Shown here: piece after piece, positions 34,316 through 43,180 of the stretch
Numbering within the stretch: position 1 is the stretch's first letter
How the letters are laid out: every line of letters starts with the position of its first letter
Assembly: GCA_016218725.1 (NCBI GenBank)
Contig: JACRDB010000106.1
Coordinates: 1-64,000 of the forward strand
Length of the DNA stretch: 64,000 bases
From: Deltaproteobacteria bacterium
GTDB lineage: Bacteria > Myxococcota_A > Polyangia > Polyangiales > Ga0077539
Reading direction: 5' to 3'
Notes under the pieces: generated by a model
Database searches by the model: none
Seen by the model: the letters and a program-made list of their open reading frames with translations, nothing else
What the model was told of the DNA's origin: nothing
Program-made: the position numbers and the translations under genes

Positions 34316-35333
34316 GGCAAGAGCCCACCTCCCCCTACAGCGCCCTACGGAGACCCACACCCCGTGGGTGCTGGTGGCGGTGCTTGTGGGCGGGTGCCGC
34401 GAGCCCCCGAGGCCGGAGCCCGACGCGCTGGCGCCCGCGCCCGATGCGCTGGAGGAGCGGGTGGAGGTGCGCGTCCCGGAGGACGCCCCGGGCGCTCCCA
34501 CGGTGCGCGTGGCGACGTACAACGTCCATCGGTACTTCGACGCGGTGTGCGACAGCGGGCGGTGCGCCGCGGGGGACTTCGAGGAGGCCCCGACGGAGGA
34601 GGCCTTCACGCAGCAGACCGACCGCATCGCCAGGGCGGTCCTGCGGCTGGACAGCGACGTGGTGCTCCTCCAGGAGGTGGAGACCCGGGGCTGCCTGGAC
34701 GCGCTGCAGGCGCGCCTCGGGGCCCTCGGGGCGGCGTACGAGACAGCCGTCCACGGCGAGATCGGTACGCCCGGCAGCGTGGACGTGGCGGTGCTGGCGC
34801 GCTGGCCCAGGGTGGCCACGAGGCTGCACCGCCGGACGCGGCTGCCGCTTCCCGACGGCGGGACCACCACCTTCGCGCGGGAGTTCCTGGAGGTGGAGCT
34901 GCGGGTGCGGGGGCGCACGGTGGTGGTCTTCGCGGCGCACTTCCGGTCCATGGTGGGGGACGACCCGGCGCGGCGCCTGGCCGAGGCGGTGGCCGCGCGG
35001 GAGCTGGTCACGGCCTCGGCGCGGCGCGCCCCCGACGCCCTGGTGGTGCTCGGCGGGGACCTGAACGACACCCCGGGCTCGCCCACCCTCGACGCGCTGG
35101 AGGCCGGCGGGGGCGTGGTCCGCGTCACCCGGGGCCTCGCGCCCGCGGCGGTGGCCACGTACCAGTACTTCGGCGTGGGCCAGGCGCTCGATCACCTGCA
35201 CTTCGCCGCCGACGCCGCCGGGAGGGACGTGCCCGGCACCGCCGCCGTGGTGCGCGACCGGCTCGACGGCCGCGCGGGCCTCGGCGACTCGGACCACGCC
35301 GCGCTCCGGGCGGAGTTCACCCTGGGGCCGTAG
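34284..35333 (+). CDS. Secreted endonuclease/exonuclease/phosphatase-fold lipoprotein
   Basis: Metal-dependent phosphodiesterase-fold protein. The family motifs are visible in order: VATYNVHRYFD, LLQEVE, VAVLARWP, FAAHFRS, GGDLNDTPGSP, and the terminal SDHAALRAEF, so the active site looks complete. Substrates of the family include DNA, phosphoinositides and sphingomyelin; which applies is unknown. A lipobox-like VLVGGC marks export. The ATG at 34284 gives a positively charged leader but overlaps the kinase gene by 32 bp; a GTG at 34368 would give a very short, uncharged leader. Confidence 0.85.
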   Translation: MPPRTPWGHRRARAHLPLQRPTETHTPWVLVAVLVGGCREPPRPEPDALAPAPDALEERVEVRVPEDAPGAPTVRVATYNVHRYFDAVCDSGRCAAGDFEEAPTEEAFTQQTDRIARAVLRLDSDVVLLQEVETRGCLDALQARLGALGAAYETAVHGEIGTPGSVDVAVLARWPRVATRLHRRTRLPLPDGGTTTFAREFLEVELRVRGRTVVVFAAHFRSMVGDDPARRLAEAVAARELVTASARRAPDALVVLGGDLNDTPGSPTLDALEAGGGVVRVTRGLAPAAVATYQYFGVGQALDHLHFAADAAGRDVPGTAAVVRDRLDGRAGLGDSDHAALRAEFTLGP

Positions 35334-35339
35334 GGCCCT

Positions 35340-37037
35340 TCACGGCACGCACATCCCCATGGCGCAGGTGCGCCCCATGGGGCACTCGCTGCCGCAGCCG
35401 CCGCAGTGAAGCCGCGACTCGCGGGTGCTGGTCTCGCAGCCGTTGGCGCTCACCCCGTCGCAGTTGCCCCAGCCCGAAAGGCACAGCACCGCGCACAGGC
35501 CCACCATGCAGCTCGGCCCCGTGGTGTTCGCCAGCGGCGGGCACGCCCTCCCGCACATCCCGCAGTGGGTGGGGTCCGTGCGGGCGTTGACCTCGCACCC
35601 GTTGGCGGCTTCCCGGTCACAGTCCAGGAAGCCCGGGCTGCACGAGACCACCCGGCAGGCGCTCATCGCGCAGGCCCCGCTGGCGTTGGCCAGCGTGCAC
35701 ACCCGGCCGCAGGCGCCGCAGTGGAGCACGCTGCTGGCGGTGTTGGCCTCGCAGCCGTTGGCCTCGCTCCCGTCGCAGTCCGCGAAGCCCGCGTTGCAGG
35801 TCATCAACCGACACACGCCCGCCGCGCAGGCCCCCGCGCCGTTGTTGAACGTGCAGCGGTTGCCGCAGCGCCCGCAGTGGAGCGGGTCCGTGCGGGTGTT
35901 GGCCTCGCACCCGTTGGCGGCGCTCCCGTCGCAGTCCCCGAAGCCCGCGCTGCACGAGATCCCGCACGTCCGGGCCATGCACAGCGCGACGCCGTTGGCG
36001 CTCGGGCAGGCGTTGCCGCACCCCCCGCAGTGCATGGGATCCCGGTCCAGGAACACGCACGCACCCCCGCAGGCCGTCTGCGCCGTCGGGCACCGCAGCG
36101 AGCACGCCCCGCCGTCGCACACCTCACCGGGGCCGCAGGCGCTCCCGCAGCGGCCGCAGTGGGCGGCGCCCCGCAGGTCGGCCTCGCAGCCGTCCGCGGG
36201 GTTGCCGTTGCAGTCCGCGAAGCCCGCGTTGCACGCCAGCAGGCGGCACGCCCCGGCCACGCACTGCGCCGTCGCGTTGGCGAACGCGCAGCGGTTGTTG
36301 CACCGCCCGCAGTGCTGCGCGGAGTCCCGCAGCGCCACCTCGCAGCCGTTGCCGCTCACCCCGTCGCAGTCCCCGAAGTCCGCGAGGCACGCCGCCAGCG
36401 CGCACCTGCCCGCCGCGCACTGCGCCGTGGCGTTCGGGACCGCGCACGCGCGCCCGCAGCCGCCGCAGTGGGCCAGGTCCCCGCTCGTGTTGGCCTCGCA
36501 CCCGTTGGCGGCGGTCATGTCGCAGTCCCCGAAGCCCGGCATGCAGCCCGCCACCTGGCACTGCCCCGCCGCGCAGCCCGCCACCGCGTTGGGCGCCACG
36601 CAGCGGTTCCCGCACCCCCCGCAGTGCATCGGGTCCGTGGCGGGGCTCACGCACCCGTCCCCGCAGCGCGTCTGGGTCCCCGCGCACGGCGCCGGCCTGC
36701 ACGCCGCCGTCGTGCCCTCGCGCACGCAGCTCTGCCCCGCCAGGCAGATCGCGTTGCAGCGCCCGCAGTGGGCGTTGGAGTTGAGCTCCACGCAGGACCC
36801 GTCACATAGCTGTGTCCCCGCGGGGCACGAGACGCACCGCCCGGAGACGCACGCCAGCCCCGCGGGGCACGGCTGCGCCCCCGTGGGCCCCGTACAGCAA
36901 CGCCGGAGCTCATTGCACGCCGCGTCCGGAGACCCCACCCCCGCCTCGGGGTTGCGCAGGGGCGGGGTCCACGGGTCCACGCCGCACCCAAGCAGGGAAA
37001 AGACCACACCCCACCACCTCGCCCTACCTTTCCTCAC
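35340..37037 (-). CDS. Cys-repeat lipoprotein (about ten CGGCG-type modules)
   Basis: Predicted surface lipoprotein (565 residues; lipobox SLLGC, Cys18). The mature part is a chain of about ten modules of 40-48 residues, each reading HCGxCGxxC, then CxxGxC, then CxxGFGDCDG and ANGCExN. This is a repeat type common in myxobacterial secreted proteins, with the DCDG segment possibly binding calcium. No catalytic function is suggested. The GTG start at 37037 shares its bases with the stop of the upstream PEGA-domain gene (GTGA overlap), and a G-rich ribosome-binding site lies 6 bases before it. Confidence 0.85.
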   Translation of the reverse strand: MRKGRARWWGVVFSLLGCGVDPWTPPLRNPEAGVGSPDAACNELRRCCTGPTGAQPCPAGLACVSGRCVSCPAGTQLCDGSCVELNSNAHCGRCNAICLAGQSCVREGTTAACRPAPCAGTQTRCGDGCVSPATDPMHCGGCGNRCVAPNAVAGCAAGQCQVAGCMPGFGDCDMTAANGCEANTSGDLAHCGGCGRACAVPNATAQCAAGRCALAACLADFGDCDGVSGNGCEVALRDSAQHCGRCNNRCAFANATAQCVAGACRLLACNAGFADCNGNPADGCEADLRGAAHCGRCGSACGPGEVCDGGACSLRCPTAQTACGGACVFLDRDPMHCGGCGNACPSANGVALCMARTCGISCSAGFGDCDGSAANGCEANTRTDPLHCGRCGNRCTFNNGAGACAAGVCRLMTCNAGFADCDGSEANGCEANTASSVLHCGACGRVCTLANASGACAMSACRVVSCSPGFLDCDREAANGCEVNARTDPTHCGMCGRACPPLANTTGPSCMVGLCAVLCLSGWGNCDGVSANGCETSTRESRLHCGGCGSECPMGRTCAMGMCVP

Positions 37038-38050
37038 AGGGTCCCCCCAAGGTGGAAGGTCACCCCACCGGGCGATGGCACCACGGCCACCCTCGGCGCC
37101 CGCGAGGGCGAAGGCCGCAGGAAGAGCCACCAGGCGAGGCTCCCCGCGGCCAGCGTCAGGCCCACCCCGAGGAAGACGTTGGCGTCGGTGTTGTAGGTCC
37201 TGGCGCTGCGGTCCGCGCGCAGGGCGTCGCTGTAGTTGCAGCGGGTGGCGTCCAGGTCGCATGCGACGCGCACCTGCTCGGAGAGCGTGTCCCGCTCCGA
37301 GAGGGACAGCGCCCGGAGCCCGAGGAAGAGCCCCGTGAGCGCCAGCGACGCGCCCGCCCCCACCCCGAGCACCCACGCGCCCTCCTCCCGCCACCAGCGC
37401 CACGCGGGCGACGGCCCCGCCGGGGGCGTCGCGGGTCCTCGCGGCGGCGGGGGCGCGACCGTGCCCCTCGGCGGGACCGCGGGCGCTGCGCCCGGAGCGA
37501 GCACCACCCTCACCTCGCGCTGGTCGCCCTCGCGGAGCTGGAGCTCCTGGCGGAAGGGCTGAGCCCCGGGGGCCCTCGCCTCCACGGTGACCACGCCCGG
37601 CGGGACCGGGTACGGCACGTTCCAGAAGGCCTCGCGCAGCGCCTCGGCGTTCACCGTGACCGTGAGCCCCTCGGGCGCGGGGGACGGCACCCGGAGCGTG
37701 ACCCTCGCGAGCCTCGCGGCGAGCGTGTCCACCAGGGAGGTGCATGCCGCCAGGAGCCTCCGGCGGTTGCGCACGTTCTCGTCGGCCTCGGCGTCCAGGG
37801 CGCACCTCCGGGCCATGGCCAGCGCGTCCAGGAGGTGCCCCAGGGCGCCGTGCTCCTGCGCCAGGAGCAGCGCCAGGGAGGGCGTCATCCGGAGCCTCCC
37901 GGCCCGCGCGGCCAGGTCCAGAGAGCGCGCGTGATCCCCCGCCTCGCAGGCCTCCTCGGCTTGACGGATGAGCTCCGCCCGCGCCACCTCCTCGGTCGGG
38001 GCCTGGGCCCCGGCGGCGCCCGCCCACAGGAGCGCGAGGGCCGCCATCAC
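37034..38050 (-). CDS. PEGA-domain membrane protein
   Basis: Protein of 338 residues. A signal peptide (AALALLWAGAAGAQA) is followed by an alpha-helical, TPR-like region (about 22-125), a PEGA-type beta domain (about 128-195; LTVTVNAEAL, VPPGVVTVEARAPG, REVRVVL), a Pro-rich linker and two predicted membrane helices near the C-terminus. Such proteins are common partners of membrane kinases in myxobacteria. A GGAGG lies 9 bases before the GTG at 38050. The gene follows the kinase by 29 bp and overlaps the Cys-repeat lipoprotein gene by 4 bp, so the three form an operon. Confidence 0.8.
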   Translation of the reverse strand: MMAALALLWAGAAGAQAPTEEVARAELIRQAEEACEAGDHARSLDLAARAGRLRMTPSLALLLAQEHGALGHLLDALAMARRCALDAEADENVRNRRRLLAACTSLVDTLAARLARVTLRVPSPAPEGLTVTVNAEALREAFWNVPYPVPPGVVTVEARAPGAQPFRQELQLREGDQREVRVVLAPGAAPAVPPRGTVAPPPPRGPATPPAGPSPAWRWWREEGAWVLGVGAGASLALTGLFLGLRALSLSERDTLSEQVRVACDLDATRCNYSDALRADRSARTYNTDANVFLGVGLTLAAGSLAWWLFLRPSPSRAPRVAVVPSPGGVTFHLGGTL

Positions 38051-38079
38051 ACCGCGGAGCCTCCCAGGTCCCACCCGCG

Positions 38080-39492
38080 CTACTCCGCGGGGATCCGGTC
38101 GTCCGCGGGGGAGCGCCCGCGCGTCCTCGAACGGACCACCCGGGACCGCACCGGGGCCCTGCGAGCAGTGGCCCCCACGTCCGTGAGGCTCAAGGCGCCA
38201 GCGTCCCCGACGGGGTCCTCGGCGCTCACGGAGAAGCCCGGGACGAGCACCCGCTGGAGCCCCGCGTCGGGCTCTTCCAACGGCGCAGCGAGCGTCTGGG
38301 GCGCGCGTTGCGGGGTTTCTCCGTGGTTCGATGGAGCCCCGCCGCGCCGCGCCGCGAGCCCGCCGATGGCCACGCCGGTGAGCCCGGCCACCAGCACCCC
38401 GGCCCCGAGCGACGGCAGGATCCACCCGAAGGACCTGGGCGCCGAGGGCCTCGGGTTGGTGTTCGACGACGCCCGCTCGTGGGGGTCCAGCGTGCCGGCC
38501 ACGGACGAGGCGCTCGCCTCCCGAGGAGGGCCTTCCAGGGGCACCGGGGCGATGGTGGGCAGCACCTCCTCCAGGGCCGCCAGGAGCGCCCGGGCGTTGG
38601 GGTGGCGCTGCACGGGCTTGACCGCAAGGGCGCGCACCAGCACGGGCTCCCAGGCCCCGACGTCAATGTGGAAGCGCGCGGGCGAGGGCCTCTCGGGAGA
38701 GAACACCACCTGGTGCAGGTCCTCGCCGCGCAGGCCCCGGTACGGCAGCTCGCCGGTGACCATCCGCGTGAGGATGAGCCCGAGCGCGTGCACGTCGGTC
38801 CAGGGGCCCGTGCGCGTCCGGGCGAGCTGCTCCGGCGCGGCGTAGTCCTCGGAGAAGGCCACCCGGTCGGCGCTCACCGTGTGGGTCTCTCCGGTGGGGG
38901 TGGGGCTCTCGTCGGGGTTCATCACCTTGGCGATGCCAAAATCAAGGAGGCGCACCGCGGGCGCGCCCCGGCGGCCGGTGAGGGCGGTGGACTCCAGCCG
39001 CTCCGGGTCCACCATGAGGTTGCCGGGCTTCAGGTCCCGGTGGGCGATGCCCTGCTCGTGGGCCTCGGCCAGGGCTTCAAACACGGGCTTCAAGAGCGCC
39101 AGACACTCCGACGGCGCCATGCCGAAGCCCGGGCGGCGCTGGAGGTACTGCGTGAGGCTCTCGCCCTCGACCCAGTCCATCACCATCCACGGCACCTGCT
39201 TGCCGTCCGGCAGCGCGGAGATGCCGAAATCATGGACCTTGACCACCGCCGGGTGGCTGAGCCTGGCGATGATCATCGCCTCGCGGCGGAAGCTGTCCAG
39301 GTGGCCGTGGTAGTCCTCCGGGCCCAGGTGCTTGGGGAAGCGCAGGATCTTGATCGCCACGGGGCGGTCCAGGTCCCGCTGGAGCCCGCGGTACACGGTC
39401 CCGAAGCCCCCCCGGGCGATCACCTGCCTCACCTCGTAGCGCCCGTCCAGGGTGGCGCCTTCGAGGCCGAGCTGGTCGAGCGATGCACCCAC
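38080..39492 (-). CDS. Membrane-bound serine/threonine protein kinase
   Basis: Hanks-type kinase (about 470 residues). The domain begins YEVRQVIARGGFGTVY, has the beta-3 lysine in VAIKILRF, HRDLKPGNLMV, DFGIAKV and DYAAPEQ. One membrane helix follows at about 365-390, then a short Arg/Ser-rich tail. The start is uncertain between GTG at 39492 and GTG at 39513; neither has a clear ribosome-binding site. It heads a three-gene operon with a PEGA-domain protein and a Cys-repeat lipoprotein, suggesting control of an envelope complex by phosphorylation. It is divergent from a small lipoprotein gene about 50 bp away. Confidence 0.92.
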   Translation of the reverse strand: MGASLDQLGLEGATLDGRYEVRQVIARGGFGTVYRGLQRDLDRPVAIKILRFPKHLGPEDYHGHLDSFRREAMIIARLSHPAVVKVHDFGISALPDGKQVPWMVMDWVEGESLTQYLQRRPGFGMAPSECLALLKPVFEALAEAHEQGIAHRDLKPGNLMVDPERLESTALTGRRGAPAVRLLDFGIAKVMNPDESPTPTGETHTVSADRVAFSEDYAAPEQLARTRTGPWTDVHALGLILTRMVTGELPYRGLRGEDLHQVVFSPERPSPARFHIDVGAWEPVLVRALAVKPVQRHPNARALLAALEEVLPTIAPVPLEGPPREASASSVAGTLDPHERASSNTNPRPSAPRSFGWILPSLGAGVLVAGLTGVAIGGLAARRGGAPSNHGETPQRAPQTLAAPLEEPDAGLQRVLVPGFSVSAEDPVGDAGALSLTDVGATARRAPVRSRVVRSRTRGRSPADDRIPAE

Positions 39493-39548
39493 GGCCGGAG
39501 AAGGATACCACACCCCCGGGGGCGCCTGCGTGCTACCCTCGGGGCCCT

Positions 39549-39902
39549 ATGCTTCCGCGATGGCTCCTCCCGGCGTTGTGCCTCTCCCTCCTCCCCGGCT
39601 GCGGCCGCCAGGAGGCCTACCAGGCATGCTCGTACCAGCTCCCCTGCGGCAGCGACGCGCCCCTGTGCCTGGCCAACACCACCGCCACCGGGCGCACGGT
39701 GCTGTTCTGCTCGCGGCGGTGCACCACCCCCGCGGCCACCTCCAGCGACTGCCCCAACAACGGCGCCTGCGTCACCCTCAACGGCATGGACCGGGTGTGC
39801 ATGAAGCGTTGCACAGCCGCCTCGGACTGTGATTTCGCCAACGCCGAGTGCCGGGTGCTCCCGGAGTCCCTGGGCGCCACGGTGTGCGCGGCGCGACCGT
39901 GA
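39549..39902 (+). CDS. Small Cys-rich lipoprotein
   Basis: Predicted lipoprotein of 117 residues (lipobox SLLPGC, Cys18). The mature part has about 13 Cys, with patterns such as CSRRCTTP and MKRCTAASDC that resemble the other small disulfide-rich lipoproteins in this window. The function is unknown. Its stop overlaps the GTG start of the GAF-domain gene (GTGA), so the two are translationally coupled. Confidence 0.7.
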   Translation: MLPRWLLPALCLSLLPGCGRQEAYQACSYQLPCGSDAPLCLANTTATGRTVLFCSRRCTTPAATSSDCPNNGACVTLNGMDRVCMKRCTAASDCDFANAECRVLPESLGATVCAARP

Positions 39903-41188
39903 GCATGGCCCCGGGGCCCGAGGACCCCGTGGTGGCCACGGTGCACGCCTCGGGGTCCCCGGAGACCCGCAGGCTCGACGCGGTGCTGTCCCTGGTGGCC
40001 TTCGCGGCGCGGCAGGTGCCGCTCCTGACGGCCCTGGACGAGCTCCCGCGGCGCACCGCGGAGGTGGTCGCCAGCGACATCTGCTCGCTCTACCTGCGCG
40101 AGGGCCGCGACCTCGTGATGCGCGGCAACGTGGGCTTCACCGCCAACGCCCTGGGCGAGGTGCGGCTCTCCATGGGCGAGGGGCTCACGGGCCTCGCGGT
40201 GGAGACCGGCCGCCCGGTGTCCGCCGACGTGGCCGCCAACCACGCGCGCTACCGGCACTTTCCCCTCCTCGGCGAGGAGCGCTTCCCGGCCTTCCTGGCG
40301 GTGCCCGTGGCGGGGCCCCAGGAGCCCGTCGGCGCGCTGGTGGTGCAGCGAGCCCGCGCGTACGAGCCCCACGAGGTGGAGCTCCTCGCGGCCCTCTCGG
40401 GGGTGGTGAGCGCCGTGGTGGAGCGCGCCCGGATCGTGGGAGGCGCCTCCCGCGCCGCGCCCACCGCCAGCCGACGGGTGACGCTCCCGGGCCGCGCCCT
40501 GGTCCCCGGCAGGGCCCTGGGGCTCGTCCGGGCGATCCCCAGGCCCACGGGGAAGGCCCGCGCCCAGGAGCCCCGCGGCGCCCGCGAGGCCGCGCACCTC
40601 CTGGAGCGCAGCCTCTTCCAGGCCGACACCACGCTGGACATGCACGCCCGCGCCGCGCGCCGCGCGGGGCTCGACCCCTCGGCCCTGGAGATGCACCGCA
40701 CCATGCTCGCCGACGCGCGGCTGGTGGAGCGCGCCCTGGAGCTCGCGGCCCACAAGGGCATCGGCCCGGCGCTGGCCCAGGTGGCCAGCGAGGCCACGCG
40801 CACCGCGAGGCTCACCGGCGACCCCACCCTGGACGAGCGCGCGCAGCACCTGGCGGAGCTCTGCGACGCGCTCCGGGCCCTCGCGCTCCCGGAGGCCGCC
40901 CTGGAGCTCCCGCGGGACGCCGTCTGGATCGCGGGCCACATGACCGTGTACGACCTCCTCCTGGCCACGCGCCGGAGGCCCTCGGGGCTCGTCCTGGAGG
41001 AGCCCTCGGAGGGCACCGGGCGCACCGTGGTGGAGCTCCTCGCGGTGCCCTCGGTGTGCGAGGTCACCGGCCTCTTCCGCTGGGCCTGCGAGGGCGACGT
41101 GGCCATCGTCGACGGCGACCACGGCCTCGTACGGCTCAACCCCACCCGCCGCGAGCGCGACGACGCCAGGCTGCGCCGCGCGCGGTGA
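39899..41188 (+). CDS. GAF-domain protein resembling truncated enzyme I-Ntr (PtsP), active His missing
   Basis: Cytoplasmic protein of 429 residues. An N-terminal GAF domain (about 25-175; SDICSLYLREG, GEGLTGLAVETGRPV, PLLGEERFPAFLAVPV) is followed by a helical domain like the HPr-binding domain of enzyme I (about 232-330) and a swivelling phosphohistidine-like domain (about 340-417; IVDGDHGLVRLNPT). The family's GGxxSHxAIxAR segment, which carries the phosphorylated His, reads PSEGTGRTVVELL (369-381), so phosphotransfer chemistry should be lost. The PEP-binding C-terminal barrel is absent altogether. It looks like a sensory or regulatory derivative of PtsP. The start may instead be the ATG at 39905. 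Confidence 0.8.
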   Translation: MSMAPGPEDPVVATVHASGSPETRRLDAVLSLVAFAARQVPLLTALDELPRRTAEVVASDICSLYLREGRDLVMRGNVGFTANALGEVRLSMGEGLTGLAVETGRPVSADVAANHARYRHFPLLGEERFPAFLAVPVAGPQEPVGALVVQRARAYEPHEVELLAALSGVVSAVVERARIVGGASRAAPTASRRVTLPGRALVPGRALGLVRAIPRPTGKARAQEPRGAREAAHLLERSLFQADTTLDMHARAARRAGLDPSALEMHRTMLADARLVERALELAAHKGIGPALAQVASEATRTARLTGDPTLDERAQHLAELCDALRALALPEAALELPRDAVWIAGHMTVYDLLLATRRRPSGLVLEEPSEGTGRTVVELLAVPSVCEVTGLFRWACEGDVAIVDGDHGLVRLNPTRRERDDARLRRAR

Positions 41189-41192
41189 CCTC

Positions 41193-41231
41193 ACCGCTCG
41201 GCGCGGTCAGCGCCCGCCGCGCTCCGCGCGG
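41193..41231. terminator. Two adjacent GC-rich hairpins between convergent genes
   Basis: Stem-loops accgc-tcggc-gcggt (41193-41207) and ccgcgc-tcc-gcgcgg (41217-41231) lie at the meeting point of the GAF-domain gene and the multiheme cytochrome gene. They resemble the palindromes at 8031-8082. There is no T-run, so intrinsic termination is not certain. Confidence 0.4.
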
Positions 41232-43180
41232 TCGAGGAGCGCCCGCGCGTAGGCCCCTCCATGGACCCAGGCGGCCGGGTCCTCGAGCACCAGACGCACA
41301 TCGTGGAGGGCCCTTCCCCGAGGAGACCCGAGGTCCTGCGGGGTCGTGACCGCATGCGGTACGCGCCCCGCAGGGGTGCCCGTGAGGCGCAGCCAGAGGG
41401 CCTGGGCGCGGGCCTGGAGCGCTCCCGGGGCTCCGGGCTCCGGGGGCGCCGAGCCCGTGTGGCAGGGGCCGCAGCGGGCACGGTCCACGGTGAAATCGTG
41501 CCCCTGGCCGGGGCCGGGGCGCGCCCCGGCGTGGCACCCGAGGCAGCCCCCGGGCACCGCCGCGTGGGGGGCGGGCACCGCCAGGGCCTCGCCCGAGGCG
41601 GGCTCCACGCCGCCGCGGCCCAGCCACAGGCTCGCGGCGCTGGCCTCCACCAGGGCGCCCTCCTGCGGAGCGTGGCAGGACACGCACACCCGCGACGGAA
41701 CCGACGAGGCCAGGGCCTCGGGCCCGAGGGACGCGGGCCAGGGCGCCACCCGTAGGAGCGACGGGCCCGTCGCCTCCGCGTGGGGCGCGTGGCAGGCCGT
41801 GCACGTCACGCCGAGGCCCTCGGAGCCTGGTGGGTGCGTGGTGGTGGCGGGCACCCTGAGCGCCCCGAGGAAGCCGTCCACGGCGTGGCACCCGCGGCAC
41901 CGGGGGTCCTCCCCCACGCCCGGGGCGCGGTCCGCGCGGGCCATACGGCTCCTGCGCCAGGCGTCCACGTGGCCGTAGCGCGGCGGCTGGTCGTGGCAGA
42001 CGGCGCACACCTCCGCGCGGAGCACGGCCCAGCGCGCCTCCCGGAGCGGGAGCGAGGCCGGCCCGTGGCATGCCACGCACCCGGCGCCTCCGAGGCGCCG
42101 CAGGGGCCCCGGGAGGCTCGCCCAGGCGTCGCCTCCGCCGTGAGCGGGGAAGGGCACCCCGAGCTCGCGGGAGACATGCTCGAAGCCTCCGTCGTCCACG
42201 CCGGGCTCGCCGGTGGTGTGGCACCCCACGGAGCATGCCCCGGGGTTCACCTCCGGCCCCCGGAGGGCCCTCTGGAGGGCGTCGCTCATGGGCGAGCGCA
42301 GGGCCGCGTCCGCGGTGCGGCGGTGGCAGTCCGAGCGGCCACAATCGAGCCGCACGTCGTCGTAGCGGGCCACGTCCAGCGAGAGCGTCCGGCCGTCACC
42401 ATCGGCCAGCACCCAGCGCCCGCGGGCGTCGGGCAGGAGCGACGCCAGGGGCGCTCCGGCGAGCACCTCCGCGGCGCCCTGAGGGGGCCTCTCGGTGACC
42501 CTCCAGCCCGCTCCCCCAAGGAGGATCCGGTGCCCCTGGGCCACGCTGGACACCCCGCTGGCCCGCGCCGCCGCGGTGACCGTCACGGTCCCTCGCACGG
42601 GTGCGTGCCCGGGTCCCTCCCAGGTGTACTCCAGCACCGTCAGCCCCTGCTCCGACGACGCCACGGGCACCACCCCCCAGGGCGCCTCGCGCCCGAAGGG
42701 ACGGGTCCTGCCCCGGAAGACAAAACCCCGGAGCTCCTCCCGGCGGCTCGCCAGCGGTGTCCCTTCGAGCACCCTCCAGGTCACCTCGCCCGCCGAGGCT
42801 GCCTCACAGCCCAAGCGCACACTCACCGTAAATGTGGTGTCATACCCTACCTGTGGGACATGCTCCGGGGCGGAGACCCAGGGTTTCAGGAGCACGTTGG
42901 CGGGGCGTCCAGGGTGGCGGTCCGGGGTGAGCTCCAGGGGGCATGCCTCGGGGTGCTGGAGCCGCACCGAGCGGGTCCCTGGCCGCACCCTGAGGGCGAC
43001 CGTATGGTCATTGAGCCTCCAGCTCCCGAGGACCGCCTCGCGAGGGCTCCAGGTGAGCGCCCCGAGGTCCCGGACCTCCCCCTGCGGCACGTGCACGAAG
43101 GCCTCCCAGGGAGGGTCGGAGCAGCCCCCGAGGCCCAGGCACAGGGCGGTGACCGCGGGCGCTACGTGGCAGGCGCGCAC
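41207..43180 (-). CDS. Nine-heme c-type cytochrome lipoprotein
   Basis: Predicted exported electron-transfer protein (657 residues; lipobox GLGGC, Cys20). The first 270 residues are beta-rich without Cys-x-x-Cys-His. The C-terminal half holds nine heme-binding motifs: seven CxxCH (starting at Cys368, 392, 428, 460, 499, 546 and 570) plus one CxxxCH (Cys316) and one CxxxxCH (Cys280). Several extra His residues could serve as distal ligands. The GTG at 43180 lies inside the 3' end of the preceding Cys-rich lipoprotein gene (19-bp overlap). The redox partner is unknown; an outer-membrane or periplasmic location is inferred from the lipobox. Confidence 0.9.
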   Translation of the reverse strand: MRACHVAPAVTALCLGLGGCSDPPWEAFVHVPQGEVRDLGALTWSPREAVLGSWRLNDHTVALRVRPGTRSVRLQHPEACPLELTPDRHPGRPANVLLKPWVSAPEHVPQVGYDTTFTVSVRLGCEAASAGEVTWRVLEGTPLASRREELRGFVFRGRTRPFGREAPWGVVPVASSEQGLTVLEYTWEGPGHAPVRGTVTVTAAARASGVSSVAQGHRILLGGAGWRVTERPPQGAAEVLAGAPLASLLPDARGRWVLADGDGRTLSLDVARYDDVRLDCGRSDCHRRTADAALRSPMSDALQRALRGPEVNPGACSVGCHTTGEPGVDDGGFEHVSRELGVPFPAHGGGDAWASLPGPLRRLGGAGCVACHGPASLPLREARWAVLRAEVCAVCHDQPPRYGHVDAWRRSRMARADRAPGVGEDPRCRGCHAVDGFLGALRVPATTTHPPGSEGLGVTCTACHAPHAEATGPSLLRVAPWPASLGPEALASSVPSRVCVSCHAPQEGALVEASAASLWLGRGGVEPASGEALAVPAPHAAVPGGCLGCHAGARPGPGQGHDFTVDRARCGPCHTGSAPPEPGAPGALQARAQALWLRLTGTPAGRVPHAVTTPQDLGSPRGRALHDVRLVLEDPAAWVHGGAYARALLDRAERGGR

